Source: Nitratireductor sp. (GTDB lineage Bacteria > Pseudomonadota > Alphaproteobacteria > Rhizobiales > Rhizobiaceae). From it: a stretch of DNA of 64,000 nucleotides. The DNA is taken from positions 1 through 64,000 of the forward strand of contig JAGRLT010000173.1 of assembly GCA_020441665.1 (NCBI GenBank). The letters are read 5' to 3'. Shown here piece after piece: positions 35,611 through 45,514 of this stretch. How positions within the stretch are numbered: the stretch's first letter is position 1; each line of letters opens with the position of its first letter. A program made the translations under genes and the position numbers. The notes under the pieces are model-generated. The model had not been told where the DNA came from, ran no database searches, and saw nothing but the letters and a program-made list of their open reading frames with translations.

Positions 35611-37227
35611 TCAATGCCGGAAATGTCGCATGCCGGTAAAGACCATGGCGATGCCGGCTTCGTCGGCGGCGGCGATCACCTCATCGTCCCGCATCGAGCC
35701 GCCCGGCTGGATCACCGCCGTGGCGCCGGCCTCGACCGCCGACAACAATCCGTCGGCAAACGGGAAGAAGGCATCCGACGCCACCACGCTGCCGATCGTT
35801 GCCGGCCTTTCGGCGCCGGCGGCCTCGGCCGCATCCTGCGCCTTGCGCGCGGCGATGCGCGATGAATCGACCCGGCTCATCTGGCCCGCGCCGATTCCCA
35901 CCGTCGCGCCGTCCCTGGCATAGACGATGGCATTCGACTTGACGTGCTTGGCAACCCGGAAGGCAAACAGCAGGTCGGACAGTTCCTGCGCGCTCGGTGC
36001 CCGCCTGGTAACCGTCTTCAGCATGTCGGCCGAAAGGACGCCATTGTCGCGGCTCTGGACCAGAAGCCCGCCCGACACGCTCTTGACCGCCAGCCCCGGC
36101 TCGGCCGGATCGGCAAGGCCGCCGGTCACCAGCAGGCGCAGATTCCTTTTCTCGCCGATGATGGCGCGCGCCGCCTCGCTTGCCGACGGCGCGATGATCA
36201 CCTCGGTGAAGATCTTGACGATTTCCGCCGCCGCCTGCTCGTCGAGTTCCTGGTTGAGCGCGACAATGCCGCCAAAGGCCGACACCGTATCGCAGGCAAA
36301 GGCGCGCTCATAGGCTTCGAGCACGCTCGCCCCGGTCGCGACCCCGCAGGGATTGGCATGCTTGATGATGGCGACGGCGGCACCGGTCGCCGGATCGAAC
36401 TCGCTGGCCAGTTCAAACGCCGCATCGGTATCGTTGATGTTGTTGTAGGAAAGCTGCTTGCCCTGCAATTGCCGTGCGCTGGCAACCCCCGGACGTCTCT
36501 GGCCGTTGCGATAGAAGCCGGCCTGCTGATGCGGATTCTCGCCATAGCGCAGGATTTCCGCCCGCCTTCCGGCGGTTGAAAAGATCGCCGGCAGGGGATC
36601 GGCCAGTTCGCCGGCAAACCAGGTCGAGATCGCCGAATCATAGAGCGCCGTCAGCGCGAAGGCCTTCGCCGCCATGCGCTTGCGGAAGCCGAGGCCGACG
36701 CCGCCCTGGTTCGCGGCCAGTTCTTCGATCAGGCCGTCATAGTCGGCGGGATCCGTCAGGATGGTGACATAGGCATGGTTCTTGGCCGATGCCCGGATCA
36801 TTGCCGGCCCGCCGATATCGATGTTTTCGACCGCATCGGCATAGGTCGCGCCGGAAGCCACCGTCGCCGCGAAGGGATAGAGATTGACCACCACGATATC
36901 GATGCCGCCAATGCCATGGGCCTCCATCGCGGCACGGTGATCGGCATCGTCGCGGATCGCCAGCAATCCGCCATGGATGGCGGGATGCAGGGTCTTGACC
37001 CTGCCATCCATGATTTCGGGAAAGCCGGTGATCTCGCTCACATCGCGGACGGGCAGCCCCGCTTCGGAGAGCGCCTTGCTTGTGCCGCCGGTGGAGATGA
37101 GTTCGATGCCGGCCTGGGCGAGCTTGCCGGCGAAGTCGACAATGCCGCTCTTGTCTGAGACCGAGAGCAGCGCGCGGCGCGGATGGACGGTTTCGGGGGC
37201 GGGAATGTTTTTCGACTGAACGGACAC
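35611..37227 (-). CDS. purH: Bifunctional AICAR transformylase/IMP cyclohydrolase
   Basis: Last two steps of IMP synthesis. About 538 residues, usual length. MGS-like cyclohydrolase domain at the start ([20 protein letters not shown], then [10 protein letters not shown] and [18 protein letters not shown]) and the transformylase domain ([42 protein letters not shown], and the C-terminal [13 protein letters not shown]). A GTG at 37227 with AAGGAG six bases upstream is preferred to a TTG at 37242. Lies downstream of the heparinase-like and rsmB genes, a conserved rhizobial neighbourhood. Confidence 0.94.
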   Translation of the reverse strand: MSVQSKNIPAPETVHPRRALLSVSDKSGIVDFAGKLAQAGIELISTGGTSKALSEAGLPVRDVSEITGFPEIMDGRVKTLHPAIHGGLLAIRDDADHRAAMEAHGIGGIDIVVVNLYPFAATVASGATYADAVENIDIGGPAMIRASAKNHAYVTILTDPADYDGLIEELAANQGGVGLGFRKRMAAKAFALTALYDSAISTWFAGELADPLPAIFSTAGRRAEILRYGENPHQQAGFYRNGQRRPGVASARQLQGKQLSYNNINDTDAAFELASEFDPATGAAVAIIKHANPCGVATGASVLEAYERAFACDTVSAFGGIVALNQELDEQAAAEIVKIFTEVIIAPSASEAARAIIGEKRNLRLLVTGGLADPAEPGLAVKSVSGGLLVQSRDNGVLSADMLKTVTRRAPSAQELSDLLFAFRVAKHVKSNAIVYARDGATVGIGAGQMSRVDSSRIAARKAQDAAEAAGAERPATIGSVVASDAFFPFADGLLSAVEAGATAVIQPGGSMRDDEVIAAADEAGIAMVFTGMRHFRH

Positions 37228-37361
37228 GGCCACTCCTTGCAAGTTCCGGCAGGATTGAGCGCGGCCATATCATGCCGGGAAGGTGCAGGTAAGCCCGCAA
37301 GGGTGGCAAATCGCACCGATCGCGATCCATGCACAGCTTCAGCCCGGCGGACCAGCCGCCG

Positions 37362-39053
37362 TCAGCCGGCATCGCCATGGCTGGCCAATGTTTCGCGCAC
37401 CAGTTGCCAGCTCACTTCCGGCGTGTCGCCGGCATTGCCGTTGAGCACGATCTGCATGGTGCGCTTGGTGCCGGAGATCGAGGCGAAGAACGCGCTTTCC
37501 TCGATCACCGGCCGGATCTCCTTGCAGGCAAACCGCCAGGTCAGCCCTCGCCCGCACATCAGCACCACCGAACCGTCTTCCATGGTTCCCGCGCTCACCG
37601 ATGGCGGCAGATGAAAGCGGATCTGGAACGCGGCATCCCTGGCCGAGCGGACAGCCCCGCCCGAGGGCGATTTCAGCCTGTCGCGCGCCACGATGCGGTT
37701 GCCGTCGAAGGAAAGGAACAGGCTGCGCTCATGGATCGCATCGAAGGTTTTGCGATAGCCGTCATGGGTGGCGACAAAGCCGGTCGAACCGCTGCCGGTC
37801 CTGCGCTCGCAGGTAACCTTCGAGGGGCCGGAAACGAACCATCCGCCAAGCAGCGACGCGAACAATCGGCCGGCATAGATCCGCGACGAGGACGTATCGC
37901 GGATCGTCAGCGTATTATGCGCCGCCGTGGCGCGCACCGCATCCGGTCGCCTGCCCGTCATGTCGAAGGGCGGCGCGCCGCAATTGACCAGCAGCAGCGT
38001 GTTTTCGCTGGAAACCTCGAATGAAAGCGTTCCCGCATGGGCCTCGGCCGACGCCGCCCCCTGGGGCGGCCTGCCGGTATCGGCGATCAGCACGGTCGTG
38101 CCGGCCGTCAGCCGCTGATAGCCGCCCAGCGCCTGGGGCTCGCTACTGGCCGCGATCGCGTCGTCGTAATGCATCAGTGTCGCGACGAGATCGCTGCGAT
38201 TGGCCGAGACCCCGTTGAAGCGCGCCAGATTGCCGTCGCCGAGCCGGAAGAATTTCAGCGCCAGCATCATCCGGTCAATCGACGAGACAAGCCGCTGCGA
38301 CGGCTGGATGCCGAGCCTGGCATGGGCCTGGCGGAGCGGCAGCAGCAGGGCCAGCAATTCGGCCAGCACGGCGGGATTGCGCGAGCGGTGCATGCCGTCA
38401 TCGGCGATCTGGCCCGCCAGTTCCTCATCCAGCAGCCGCATGGCGCGCGGCTGATAGCGCTTCATGCCGTCGGCGCACAGAACCGCATAGGCGAGCGCGA
38501 TGCGCAGCGTCAGCGAGGGCAGGCCCTCCGGTGCCTGCCGGCCGCTGAGCTTCAGGAACCGGATGTGAAAGCCGATCGATTTGAGCCAGTTCTGGTATTG
38601 CCTCGGCGTCATCGTCTCGACGATGGGCACGCTGTGGCAGAGCCAGGTGATCAGCCGCCGCGCCGCCACGTCGATTTGCCAGGCGGGCGAACTGCGCCGG
38701 CTGAAGCGATGCGACAGCCAGTCGTTCAATAGCGCGGTCGCGTTCTTGCGCGCCAGTTCGCCGCCATCGGCCTCCAGATGGCGCAACCAGCCGAAGCCAT
38801 GCAGTTCGCGCTGCCAGCCGATCGGCGCATGGGCCAGGGTGAACGGATCGCCGCCGCCGGTCTCGATCATCTTTCCAGCAAGAAAGAAGCGACCGGAATA
38901 GATGTCCTGGGCAAGCCCCGCATCGGCGATGCGCAGATCCTTCGGCGAGATGATCAGGCGGCTTGGAACCGGAAAGGGCAGCAGCCGGCTTGTCAGCGAC
39001 GGCCGCGCGATGCGCCGGGCAAGCCCGCGCAGCGCCTCGCCGAGCGCCATCAT
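37362..39053 (-). CDS. Heparinase II/III-like protein
   Basis: About 563 residues. The first 300 or so are all-alpha, like the alginate-lyase/heparinase toroid; the C-terminal third is the beta-rich Heparinase II/III domain (RRPDAVRATAAHNTLTIRDT and later FVATHDGYRKTFDAIHERSL, then DGNRIVARDRL). True heparin is absent from bacteria, so a role in polyuronide or surface-polysaccharide turnover is likely, but no substrate can be named. ATG at 39053 used; a GTG at 39080 is possible. Gene order rsmB, this, purH is conserved in rhizobia. Confidence 0.87.
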   Translation of the reverse strand: MMALGEALRGLARRIARPSLTSRLLPFPVPSRLIISPKDLRIADAGLAQDIYSGRFFLAGKMIETGGGDPFTLAHAPIGWQRELHGFGWLRHLEADGGELARKNATALLNDWLSHRFSRRSSPAWQIDVAARRLITWLCHSVPIVETMTPRQYQNWLKSIGFHIRFLKLSGRQAPEGLPSLTLRIALAYAVLCADGMKRYQPRAMRLLDEELAGQIADDGMHRSRNPAVLAELLALLLPLRQAHARLGIQPSQRLVSSIDRMMLALKFFRLGDGNLARFNGVSANRSDLVATLMHYDDAIAASSEPQALGGYQRLTAGTTVLIADTGRPPQGAASAEAHAGTLSFEVSSENTLLLVNCGAPPFDMTGRRPDAVRATAAHNTLTIRDTSSSRIYAGRLFASLLGGWFVSGPSKVTCERRTGSGSTGFVATHDGYRKTFDAIHERSLFLSFDGNRIVARDRLKSPSGGAVRSARDAAFQIRFHLPPSVSAGTMEDGSVVLMCGRGLTWRFACKEIRPVIEESAFFASISGTKRTMQIVLNGNAGDTPEVSWQLVRETLASHGDAG

Positions 39054-39251
39054 CCATACTGATATTCCCTGACCCGGCACCCGAACAGCCTGACCTTGAT
39101 CGCCTGGAAGAAAATTTCGTTTCGAAAGAACGCAATAGGACGAATCCCGCCGCGCAATCTAGAGCCTTTCACACCCGGATGGAATCGTTTGAGCACCAGG
39201 AGTTGCGGGTTGGGCGGAAGCCTGCTTTCGACCTGCCCTCTCCGCAGCCTT

Positions 39252-40667
39252 CTATGCCTGCCTGCGAAAGCAGGCCGCGAAGAACCCGTCCATGCCCTCC
39301 GCCTCCCCGGCCTTATGATGCAGCAGCGAGCGGAAATTGCCCTGGCCGTTGATCGAGGTCTCAAGGCCCGGCAGTTCGCGCGCCTCGACCGGCCGGTGCG
39401 CAAGGCCCGGAAGGTCGAGCGAGGCCGCCAGGTTTTCGCCTTCCTCCTTGAACAGCGAACAATTGGCATAGACGAGAACACCGCCGGGCTTGAGCCAGCC
39501 GGCGGCCCGCTCGATCATCCGCCGTTGCAGGCTTGCCAGCACCGCAATGTCCTCGGCCCGGGTGTTCCAGACGATGTCGGGATGGCGGCGGATCGTGCCG
39601 GTCGCCGTGCACGACGCATCGAGCAGAATGCCGTCGAAACGCTCCTCCGGCTGCCAGCCGGGCTGGCCGGTTTCGCCTTCGCCGAGAAGATCGGCGCAGA
39701 CGATTTTTGCCGAAAGCTGCGTGCGCTGAAGGTTCTCCGACAGCCGCCGCAGGCGCCGCGCCGACACATCGACGGCGGTAACCTGCGCGCCCATCGCGGC
39801 AAGCTGCAGGGTCTTGCCGCCGGGCGCCGCGCACAGATCGGCGATCGGCCGGCCGCTCACGCCGCCTTCCAGGCAGAGATCGAGCAGTCGCGCCGGCTGC
39901 GCGGCGGCGACATCCTGCACCCACCACCGGCCATCCGCGAAGCCCGGCAGGCTCTCCACCGCGCCGCCGCCAGCAAGCCGCAGCGAAGTTCCGGGCAGCG
40001 GCATACCATCGGCAAACAGCGCGCGATAGCCGTCCCTGCCGTTGAGATCGAGTGCCGGTGCCTGCCGGAAGGCTTGCCCGATCGCCCCGGTCCTTGCCTT
40101 GCCGTGATCGCGCTGCAAAGTCTTTTGCAGCCAGGCCGGAAACGGGTCGACGGTCGCGGTCGCGGCGGCAAGCCCGTCCTGTTCGCGGCCGATCTTTCTG
40201 AGCACCGCATTGGCAAAGCCTGTAAAGCGCGCGGATCGCGGATCGCTGGAAATCAGCGCCACGGCGAGATTGGCCGCCGCGCTGGCCGGCACCTGCATGA
40301 AGGCGATCTGGGCTGTCGCCGTCTCCAGCAGCGAGTTGAGCAGTTCCGCCCTTGCCGGCGGCGGCCGCGTCCAGCATCGGGCGAGCATGGCGCGTATCTG
40401 CATGCGGTGGCGCAGCGCGGTGACGGCGATCGCCCGCGCCAGCGCCTGATCGCGGGCTTCAAGGCGGGTGAAGGCGTCAAAGCCCTTCTCGCGGTCGGCA
40501 AGATCGTCAAGGCTCGCCCTTCCGCCGACGACAAGCCCGGTGATCTGCGCCGCGACCAGCCGCGCCGCAGCACCCTGCGGCAGCGCCCGCGCAGGGGTTT
40601 TGCCCTGGCTCGGCCGGCTCTTCTGCCGCTGGCGGCCGGCATTCCCTTGATCGTGCGAAGCGTTCAT
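39252..40667 (-). CDS. rsmB: 16S rRNA m5C967 methyltransferase RsmB-like
   Basis: SAM-dependent RNA methyltransferase, 471 residues. The N-terminal NusB-like helical domain (residues about 30-170: ARLVAAQITGLVVGGRASLD and following) is followed by the Rossmann methyltransferase with LCAAPGGKTLQLAAMG, the DASCTATGTIRRHPDI motif holding one catalytic cysteine, and YANCSLFKEEGEN with the other. ATG at 40667. Presumed to methylate C967 of 16S rRNA; other RsmB-family targets cannot be excluded. Confidence 0.92.
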   Translation of the reverse strand: MNASHDQGNAGRQRQKSRPSQGKTPARALPQGAAARLVAAQITGLVVGGRASLDDLADREKGFDAFTRLEARDQALARAIAVTALRHRMQIRAMLARCWTRPPPARAELLNSLLETATAQIAFMQVPASAAANLAVALISSDPRSARFTGFANAVLRKIGREQDGLAAATATVDPFPAWLQKTLQRDHGKARTGAIGQAFRQAPALDLNGRDGYRALFADGMPLPGTSLRLAGGGAVESLPGFADGRWWVQDVAAAQPARLLDLCLEGGVSGRPIADLCAAPGGKTLQLAAMGAQVTAVDVSARRLRRLSENLQRTQLSAKIVCADLLGEGETGQPGWQPEERFDGILLDASCTATGTIRRHPDIVWNTRAEDIAVLASLQRRMIERAAGWLKPGGVLVYANCSLFKEEGENLAASLDLPGLAHRPVEARELPGLETSINGQGNFRSLLHHKAGEAEGMDGFFAACFRRQA

Positions 40668-40797
40668 GAAACGGACCTGCTTGCGATCTGCCCTCTATGG
40701 CTTCATTCTGCCGGCATGGAAAGGCTGAAATGGGTGTGGGGCGCTGTCCGGCGAACACGCCCTCCACAGGGATCGGACTGAGGGGGACCAGACAGAA

Positions 40798-41010
40798 ATG
40801 ACATCGGAAGCACAAACCCGAAAGGACCCGGAGAAGAACCGGCGGGAGGATCTTCCCGGAGCGGCAAGGCGCGCTTTGGCCGAAGCCGAGGCGCGCCGCC
40901 GCCAGGCCGATGCCGCCAAGGCCGCGCCAAGGGAGGTCAATGGCCGCGCCGGGCCCGATCCCGCGCGCTATGGCGACTGGGAAAAGAAGGGCATCGCGGT
41001 CGATTTCTGA
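40798..41010 (+). CDS. DUF1674 protein (SdhAF4-like)
   Basis: 70 residues. Hydrophilic, Ala/Arg/Glu-rich start and the conserved end GPDPARYGDWEKKGIAVDF, the DUF1674 signature. Mitochondrial SdhAF4 helps assemble the succinate dehydrogenase flavoprotein; the same role is inferred here. Converges on cpdR with only 3 bases between. Confidence 0.9.
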   Translation: MTSEAQTRKDPEKNRREDLPGAARRALAEAEARRRQADAAKAAPREVNGRAGPDPARYGDWEKKGIAVDF

Positions 41011-41013
41011 CCG

Positions 41014-41379
41014 TCATGCCGCCAGCGCGGAACTCACCCTTTCGCGGATTTCGGGCAGGGTGAAGGGTTTCTGCACCACGTCGATGACGATGTGCTCGAG
41101 GCCCGCGGCGCGCTCGCGCTGCTGGGCGTAGCCGGTCATCATCAGGATTTTCTGGCCGGTCCGGATCGCCGAAATCCTCCGGCTCATGGCGATCCCGTCC
41201 ATTGCCGGCATCTGGATGTCGGTCAGCACCAGATCGAAGGCGTTCGGATCGGCTTCAAACCGCTCCAGCCCCTCTTCCCCGTCACAGGCCACGACCACGC
41301 CATGCCGGTCGATCTCGAGCGCCCTTGCCACGAAGCTGCGTACCGATTCGTCATCCTCGACGAGCAGAATTCTTGCCAT
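41014..41379 (-). CDS. cpdR: Single-domain response regulator CpdR
   Basis: Receiver domain only, 121 residues. Acidic pocket ED in LLVEDDESVRSFVARAL, phospho-accepting D54 in VLTDIQMPAMDG, and the lysine in VVQKPFTLPEI are intact. The strong match to alphaproteobacterial CpdR, which adapts ClpXP for cell-cycle proteolysis and is controlled by the CckA-ChpT phosphorelay, rests on the sequence MARILLVEDDESVRSFVARA and the short C-terminus. Lies beside hpt. Confidence 0.87.
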   Translation of the reverse strand: MARILLVEDDESVRSFVARALEIDRHGVVVACDGEEGLERFEADPNAFDLVLTDIQMPAMDGIAMSRRISAIRTGQKILMMTGYAQQRERAAGLEHIVIDVVQKPFTLPEIRERVSSALAA

Positions 41380-41403
41380 CCAATCGCCTCCCTGTCAGCC
41401 CGG

Positions 41404-41949
41404 TCACTCGACCGAGCCTGTAACAACGCCGACAAACGGCAATTCCCTGAACGCATGCCCGACATCCATGCCATAGCCGACGACGAACTGGTCGGGACAT
41501 TCAAAGCCGATGAAATCGGCTTCGATATCCGCCTTGCGCCGCACCGACTTGTCGAGCAGCGTGATCACGGCCACCCGGTTGGCGCCGCGCGACAGCATCA
41601 GTTCGCGCGTGTATTTCATCGTATTGCCCGATTCGAGAATGTCGTCGATCAGCACGATGTCGCGGCCCTTCACATCCGAATCGATATCGCGCAGCAGCCT
41701 TATCTCGCCTGCTTCCGTTCCCGCCCCGTAGCTCGAGATCGAGATGAACTCGACCTCCGGCGCGAGACCCGCGCGGTGAAAGGCGCGGATCAGGTCGGCG
41801 GCAAAGACGAAGGATCCCTTCAGCACGGAAATGACGAGGATGTTCCTCAATTCGCTCAGCGCCACCTCCTCGGCAAGTTCGGTGATCCGCTTTGCGATCA
41901 CTTCCTCGCTGAACAGGACTTCGATTTTCTTGTCGCGTACGATGGGCAT
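41404..41949 (-). CDS. hpt: Hypoxanthine phosphoribosyltransferase
   Basis: Purine salvage enzyme converting hypoxanthine (or guanine) and PRPP to IMP (GMP). 181 residues. Features: VLKGSFVFAADLIRA, FISISSYG, the PRPP loop IVLIDDILESGNTM and the C-terminal FVVGYGMDVGHAFRELPFVG, which decides HPRT. ATG at 41949. Eight bases after the upstream membrane-protein gene, so possibly co-transcribed. Confidence 0.93.
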   Translation of the reverse strand: MPIVRDKKIEVLFSEEVIAKRITELAEEVALSELRNILVISVLKGSFVFAADLIRAFHRAGLAPEVEFISISSYGAGTEAGEIRLLRDIDSDVKGRDIVLIDDILESGNTMKYTRELMLSRGANRVAVITLLDKSVRRKADIEADFIGFECPDQFVVGYGMDVGHAFRELPFVGVVTGSVE

Positions 41950-41956
41950 GGAACTC

Positions 41957-42724
41957 TCACTGCTTGATTGCACGGGCATCGGCGCTGACCGATTTGGCGT
42001 CGCCCGAAACGTCGATTGCCGATGTGATGAACCGCAGGGTTTCGCCCGGCGCGAGCATCCGGCCGCCCGGGCGATGGTGCCAGCTCTGCGCCACGGAACC
42101 ATCGGCGCGTCTGAGCCTGATAATGACTTCGCCCGGCATGACGGCACTCCGGCCTTTGTTGGCGACTTCGCCATAGACGGTCACCACCGAATCGCCGCCC
42201 TTGTAGACGCGCACCATCGAAAGATCGTCCACCGTCAGCCTGTCATGCACGCCGTCGCCGATCGAAGCGGTAACCACCGGATCGACATCGGCAAGGCCGC
42301 GCCATTGCGACAGGGCGATGACCGCCGCCGGCAGGATAAAGGCCAGGCCGAGGCAAAGAACGACCACGCCGACAAGGCCATAGCCTGCGGGGTGATCCGC
42401 GTTCTCGATCCCTTCATCGTCGCCCGCATCCCACCCTTCCGGCCGTCCGGCGCGATAGAAGAAGTCGCTCGTCACCGCGCTGCGCCGCCCGAAGGGCTGG
42501 CCGGGCGGTTCATCGACGGAACCGGCATCGCGCCAGGCAAGCCGCTCGACCGCCGGAAGCGACGCGCCCTGCGGGGTGCCGGATACCGGCAGCGGCTCAT
42601 GATCGATCGTCATCACGAAACCCTCGCCGGCCAGCGGGCCCCTGTCTACGGGATCCTTGTCTACGGGATCCTTGTCTACCGGGCCCCTGTTCATTGAGCC
42701 TGTGTTGCGCCGTTCCGGCTCCAT
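41957..42724 (-). CDS. Hypothetical membrane protein with DUF3426-like periplasmic domain
   Basis: About 255 residues from the ATG at 42724 (GAGGCG seven bases upstream); an ATG at 42613 with GAGGG is a good alternative that would drop the repeat-coding part. One TM helix (GLVGVVVLCLGLAFILPAAV) near the middle, followed by a beta-sandwich-like domain (VVTVYGEVANKGRSAVMPGE). Homologous genes next to ftsEX often encode a zinc-ribbon start; none is visible here. The extreme N-terminus holds a five-residue tandem repeat. Function unknown. Confidence 0.72.
   Translation of the reverse strand: MEPERRNTGSMNRGPVDKDPVDKDPVDRGPLAGEGFVMTIDHEPLPVSGTPQGASLPAVERLAWRDAGSVDEPPGQPFGRRSAVTSDFFYRAGRPEGWDAGDDEGIENADHPAGYGLVGVVVLCLGLAFILPAAVIALSQWRGLADVDPVVTASIGDGVHDRLTVDDLSMVRVYKGGDSVVTVYGEVANKGRSAVMPGEVIIRLRRADGSVAQSWHHRPGGRMLAPGETLRFITSAIDVSGDAKSVSADARAIKQ
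42635..42694. repeat. 15-bp minisatellite, four units
   Basis: Four 15-base units lie head to tail: 42635-42649, 42650-42664, 42665-42679 and 42680-42694. Units 2 and 3 are identical (GGGATCCTTGTCTAC); 1 and 4 vary. In the minus-strand frame they encode PVDKD-like pentapeptides at the start of the membrane protein. Confidence 0.85.
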
Positions 42725-42884
42725 GCGATTGCGCCTCATGCCAATGCCTGCCAAGGACGGTATCCGGGCGGATCAAAACGAATCAGTCGAGCCGCGGACT
42801 GTCCTGCCGCTGCTTAGCGCCCAATCCTTAACGCATTGTTAACCATGATTAACGCAGATACGGTGCGAGAAACGGGGTTATCGC

Positions 42885-43544
42885 GTGATTCAGTTCGAAA
42901 ATGTCGGCCTGCGATACGGACTGGGCGCGGAGGTGCTGAGCGATATCACCTTCGATGTTCCCTCCGGCTCGTTCCAGTTCCTGACCGGCCCTTCGGGCGC
43001 CGGCAAGACCAGCCTGCTGCGCCTGATGCTGATGTCGCTGCGGCCGACCCGCGGCGTCATCCGCCTGTTCGGCAAGGAGGCGGCCCGCATTCCCCGCCGC
43101 GAGATGCCGTTCATCCGCCGCAAGGTCGGCGTCATCTTCCAGGATTTCCGCCTGCTCGATCATCTGACGACCTATGAGAATGTCGCCCTGCCCTTGCGCG
43201 TTCGCGGCAAGGAGGAGGCCTCCTATGCCAGGGATGTCACCGAACTTCTGAAATGGGTCGGCCTCGGCGAACGCATGCACGCGCTGCCGCCGGTTCTTTC
43301 GGGCGGCGAGAAGCAGCGCGCGGCGATCGCCCGCGCCCTGATCGACCAGCCGGAAATCCTGCTCGCCGACGAACCCACCGGCAATGTCGATCCGCCCATG
43401 GCGCGCCGCCTGCTGCGTCTGTTCATCGAGCTCAACCGCTCGGGCACGGCGGTCGTCATCGCCACCCACGATCTCGGCCTGATGGATCAATACGATGCCC
43501 GCAGGCTGGTGCTGACCGATGGAAGGCTGCAGATCTATGACTGA
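42885..43544 (+). CDS. ftsE: Cell division ATP-binding protein FtsE
   Basis: ABC-type ATPase that works with FtsX to control septal peptidoglycan hydrolases. 219 residues, starting MIQFENVGLRYG from a GTG at 42885. Walker A GPSGAGKTSLLRLMLMSL, Q-loop VIFQDFRLL, signature LSGGEKQRAAIARALI, Walker B ILLADEPTGNVD and ATHD are intact. It overlaps ftsX by 8 bases. Confidence 0.95.
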   Translation: MIQFENVGLRYGLGAEVLSDITFDVPSGSFQFLTGPSGAGKTSLLRLMLMSLRPTRGVIRLFGKEAARIPRREMPFIRRKVGVIFQDFRLLDHLTTYENVALPLRVRGKEEASYARDVTELLKWVGLGERMHALPPVLSGGEKQRAAIARALIDQPEILLADEPTGNVDPPMARRLLRLFIELNRSGTAVVIATHDLGLMDQYDARRLVLTDGRLQIYD

Positions 43545-44592
43545 GCCCGACAGCCCTCGACCGGATCCGGCATCGCGGCCGGCGCCCGCCGCCGAAACCG
43601 CCACCCCCGCCACCCCCGCCGCCGGGCCTGCCGGCCAGCCGGCCCGGCGGACACAGCGCACCCCCTCGCTTCACAGCGGCCGCCCGATCGTGCCCAGGGA
43701 GGGGGTCGCCGGTCAGGCGCTGCTGACCGTCATAGCGATCATGGCCTTCCTCGCCTGCCTCACCCTCGGCGCCGTCTTCATGGTGCGCGATACCGCCAGC
43801 GGCTGGCAGAGCGACATCGCCCGCGAGGTCACCGTCCAGATCCGGCCGTTCGACAATGTCGACATGGACAAGGCGATCCGCGATGCAAGCCGGCTGATCC
43901 TCTCCTTCGAGGGCATTTCCAAGGTCACGGCACTCGACGACGATGCCGCGGCGCAACTGCTCGAACCCTTTCTCGGCGCCGGCATCAAGGTGGCGGAACT
44001 GCCGATCCCCGCCTTGCTGACGGTCACCGTCTCCGACGGTGCCAGGCCGGATTTCGCCGCGATTTCAGACCGGCTCACGGCCGAAATTCCCGGCGCCTCG
44101 CTCGACGATCACCGCGCCTGGATCGACCGGCTCAACACCATGGCCACCACCACCGTTGCCGCCGGAGCGATCATTTTCCTGCTGGTGATGACGGCGACCA
44201 TCCTCACCGTCATCTTCGCCACCAGAGGCGCCATGGCGGCCAACCGCCAGATCGTCGACGTGCTGCATTTCGTCGGTGCCGACCGCACCTTCATCGCGCG
44301 CGAATTCGAAACCCATTTCCTGCGCATCGGCATGATCGGCGCGCTGGCCGGCGGCCTCGCCTCGATCTTCCTGTTTCTGGCACTCGGCTTCTGGGCCTCG
44401 ACCCGCCGCACCACCGCCGAAGGCGAACAGGTCGTCGCCCTGTTCGGCACCTTCTCCGTCAGCTTCTGGGCGCTGCTCGGCATTTTCCTCGTCGCCGTCG
44501 CCATCGCCGTGCTGACCGGGCTTACCACCCGCATCACCGTGATGCGCCATGTCGGCCGGCTCGAAACCTATGGCGGCAGCCAGCAGGACTGA
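43537..44592 (+). CDS. ftsX: Cell division protein FtsX
   Basis: Membrane partner of FtsE, about 351 residues. A Pro/Ala-rich cytoplasmic tail of some 55 residues, TM1 (LLTVIAIMAFLACLTLGAVF), a periplasmic loop, then three C-terminal helices. The loop after TM1 and MRHVGRLETYGG at the end fit alphaproteobacterial FtsX. The ATG at 43537 lies within the ftsE end. Confidence 0.92.
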   Translation: MTEPDSPRPDPASRPAPAAETATPATPAAGPAGQPARRTQRTPSLHSGRPIVPREGVAGQALLTVIAIMAFLACLTLGAVFMVRDTASGWQSDIAREVTVQIRPFDNVDMDKAIRDASRLILSFEGISKVTALDDDAAAQLLEPFLGAGIKVAELPIPALLTVTVSDGARPDFAAISDRLTAEIPGASLDDHRAWIDRLNTMATTTVAAGAIIFLLVMTATILTVIFATRGAMAANRQIVDVLHFVGADRTFIAREFETHFLRIGMIGALAGGLASIFLFLALGFWASTRRTTAEGEQVVALFGTFSVSFWALLGIFLVAVAIAVLTGLTTRITVMRHVGRLETYGGSQQD

Positions 44593-44688
44593 CCACCGGC
44601 CGCGCCGCGCGCTTTTCATCGGGCAGAAAACACGCTAACCCGGTGCTGGAGCGTATCTTGCTCCCGACCACTCGACGGAAAAGCCGCC

Positions 44689-45480
44689 TTGCTCGAATTG
44701 CGCTCAGCCCTGTTCACCGTGCTCTTCTATCTGAGCAATGCGCTGCAGATGATTTTCTGGACGCCGGTCTTTTTCCTGATGCCGCGCCGCGATGCCTGGA
44801 AGGTCGCCAAGTGCTGGGCCTACAGCCATCTCTGGCTGCAGCATGTGGTTTGCGGCACCGATTACGATTTCCGCGGCCTCGACAATCTGCGCCCGGCGGA
44901 CAACCAGCTCGTCGCCGCCAAGCATCAGTCGGCCTGGGAAACCTATACCCTGATCCTGTTCTTCAAGGATGCAAGCTACATCCTGAAGCGCATCCTCACC
45001 TATATTCCTCTTTTCGGCTGGTACCTGACCAAGATAAAGGTCGTGCCGATCGACCGCAGCCGCGGCAAGGAAGCGCTGAAATCGATCACCCGCAACGCCC
45101 TCGGCCATATGCGGGAAACCGAGCGCCAGGTCTTCATCTATCCCGAGGGCACCCGCACGCGGCCCGGCGCCGAACCGCTCTACAAATATGGCGTCGTCCA
45201 TCTCTACGACACGCTCAAAGTGCCGGTCCAGCCCGTGGCGCTCAATTCCGGCCTCTATTGGGGCCGCCGCTCCCTGCTGGTCCGGCCGGGCACGATCATC
45301 ATGGAGTTCCTGCCGGTGATCGAACCGGGCCTGTCGAAGGGCGCCTTCGCCAAGCGGCTGGAAACGGTGATCGAGACGGCTTCGAACCGGCTGATCGCCG
45401 AGGCGGCCGCCTCGAGCCTGCCGCCGCCACTGGCGCGCGAACTGGTCGCTTCCGGCGCCGTCACGCCGCTCGACGCATAG
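44689..45480 (+). CDS. 1-acyl-sn-glycerol-3-phosphate acyltransferase (PlsC family)
   Basis: Makes phosphatidic acid or remodels lyso-lipids at the inner membrane. 263 residues from a TTG at 44689, the only start that keeps the N-terminal membrane segment. The first acyltransferase motif is HQSAWE, so H-x4-E in place of the usual H-x4-D; the second, YPEGTRTRPGAEPLYKYG, is normal. The glutamate may be a subfamily trait. A lyso-ornithine or lyso-phospholipid substrate cannot be told apart by sequence. Confidence 0.87.
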   Translation: MLELRSALFTVLFYLSNALQMIFWTPVFFLMPRRDAWKVAKCWAYSHLWLQHVVCGTDYDFRGLDNLRPADNQLVAAKHQSAWETYTLILFFKDASYILKRILTYIPLFGWYLTKIKVVPIDRSRGKEALKSITRNALGHMRETERQVFIYPEGTRTRPGAEPLYKYGVVHLYDTLKVPVQPVALNSGLYWGRRSLLVRPGTIIMEFLPVIEPGLSKGAFAKRLETVIETASNRLIAEAAASSLPPPLARELVASGAVTPLDA

Positions 45481-45514
45481 CCTGCCGGGAACCTCCAGAG
45501 CCTTTCACGGCCGG

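Noticed and set aside
39260..39275. GCCTGC-GAAA-GCAGGC hairpin near the rsmB stop
   Set aside because: It lies inside the rsmB coding region and has no following T-run, so a terminator role is not supported.
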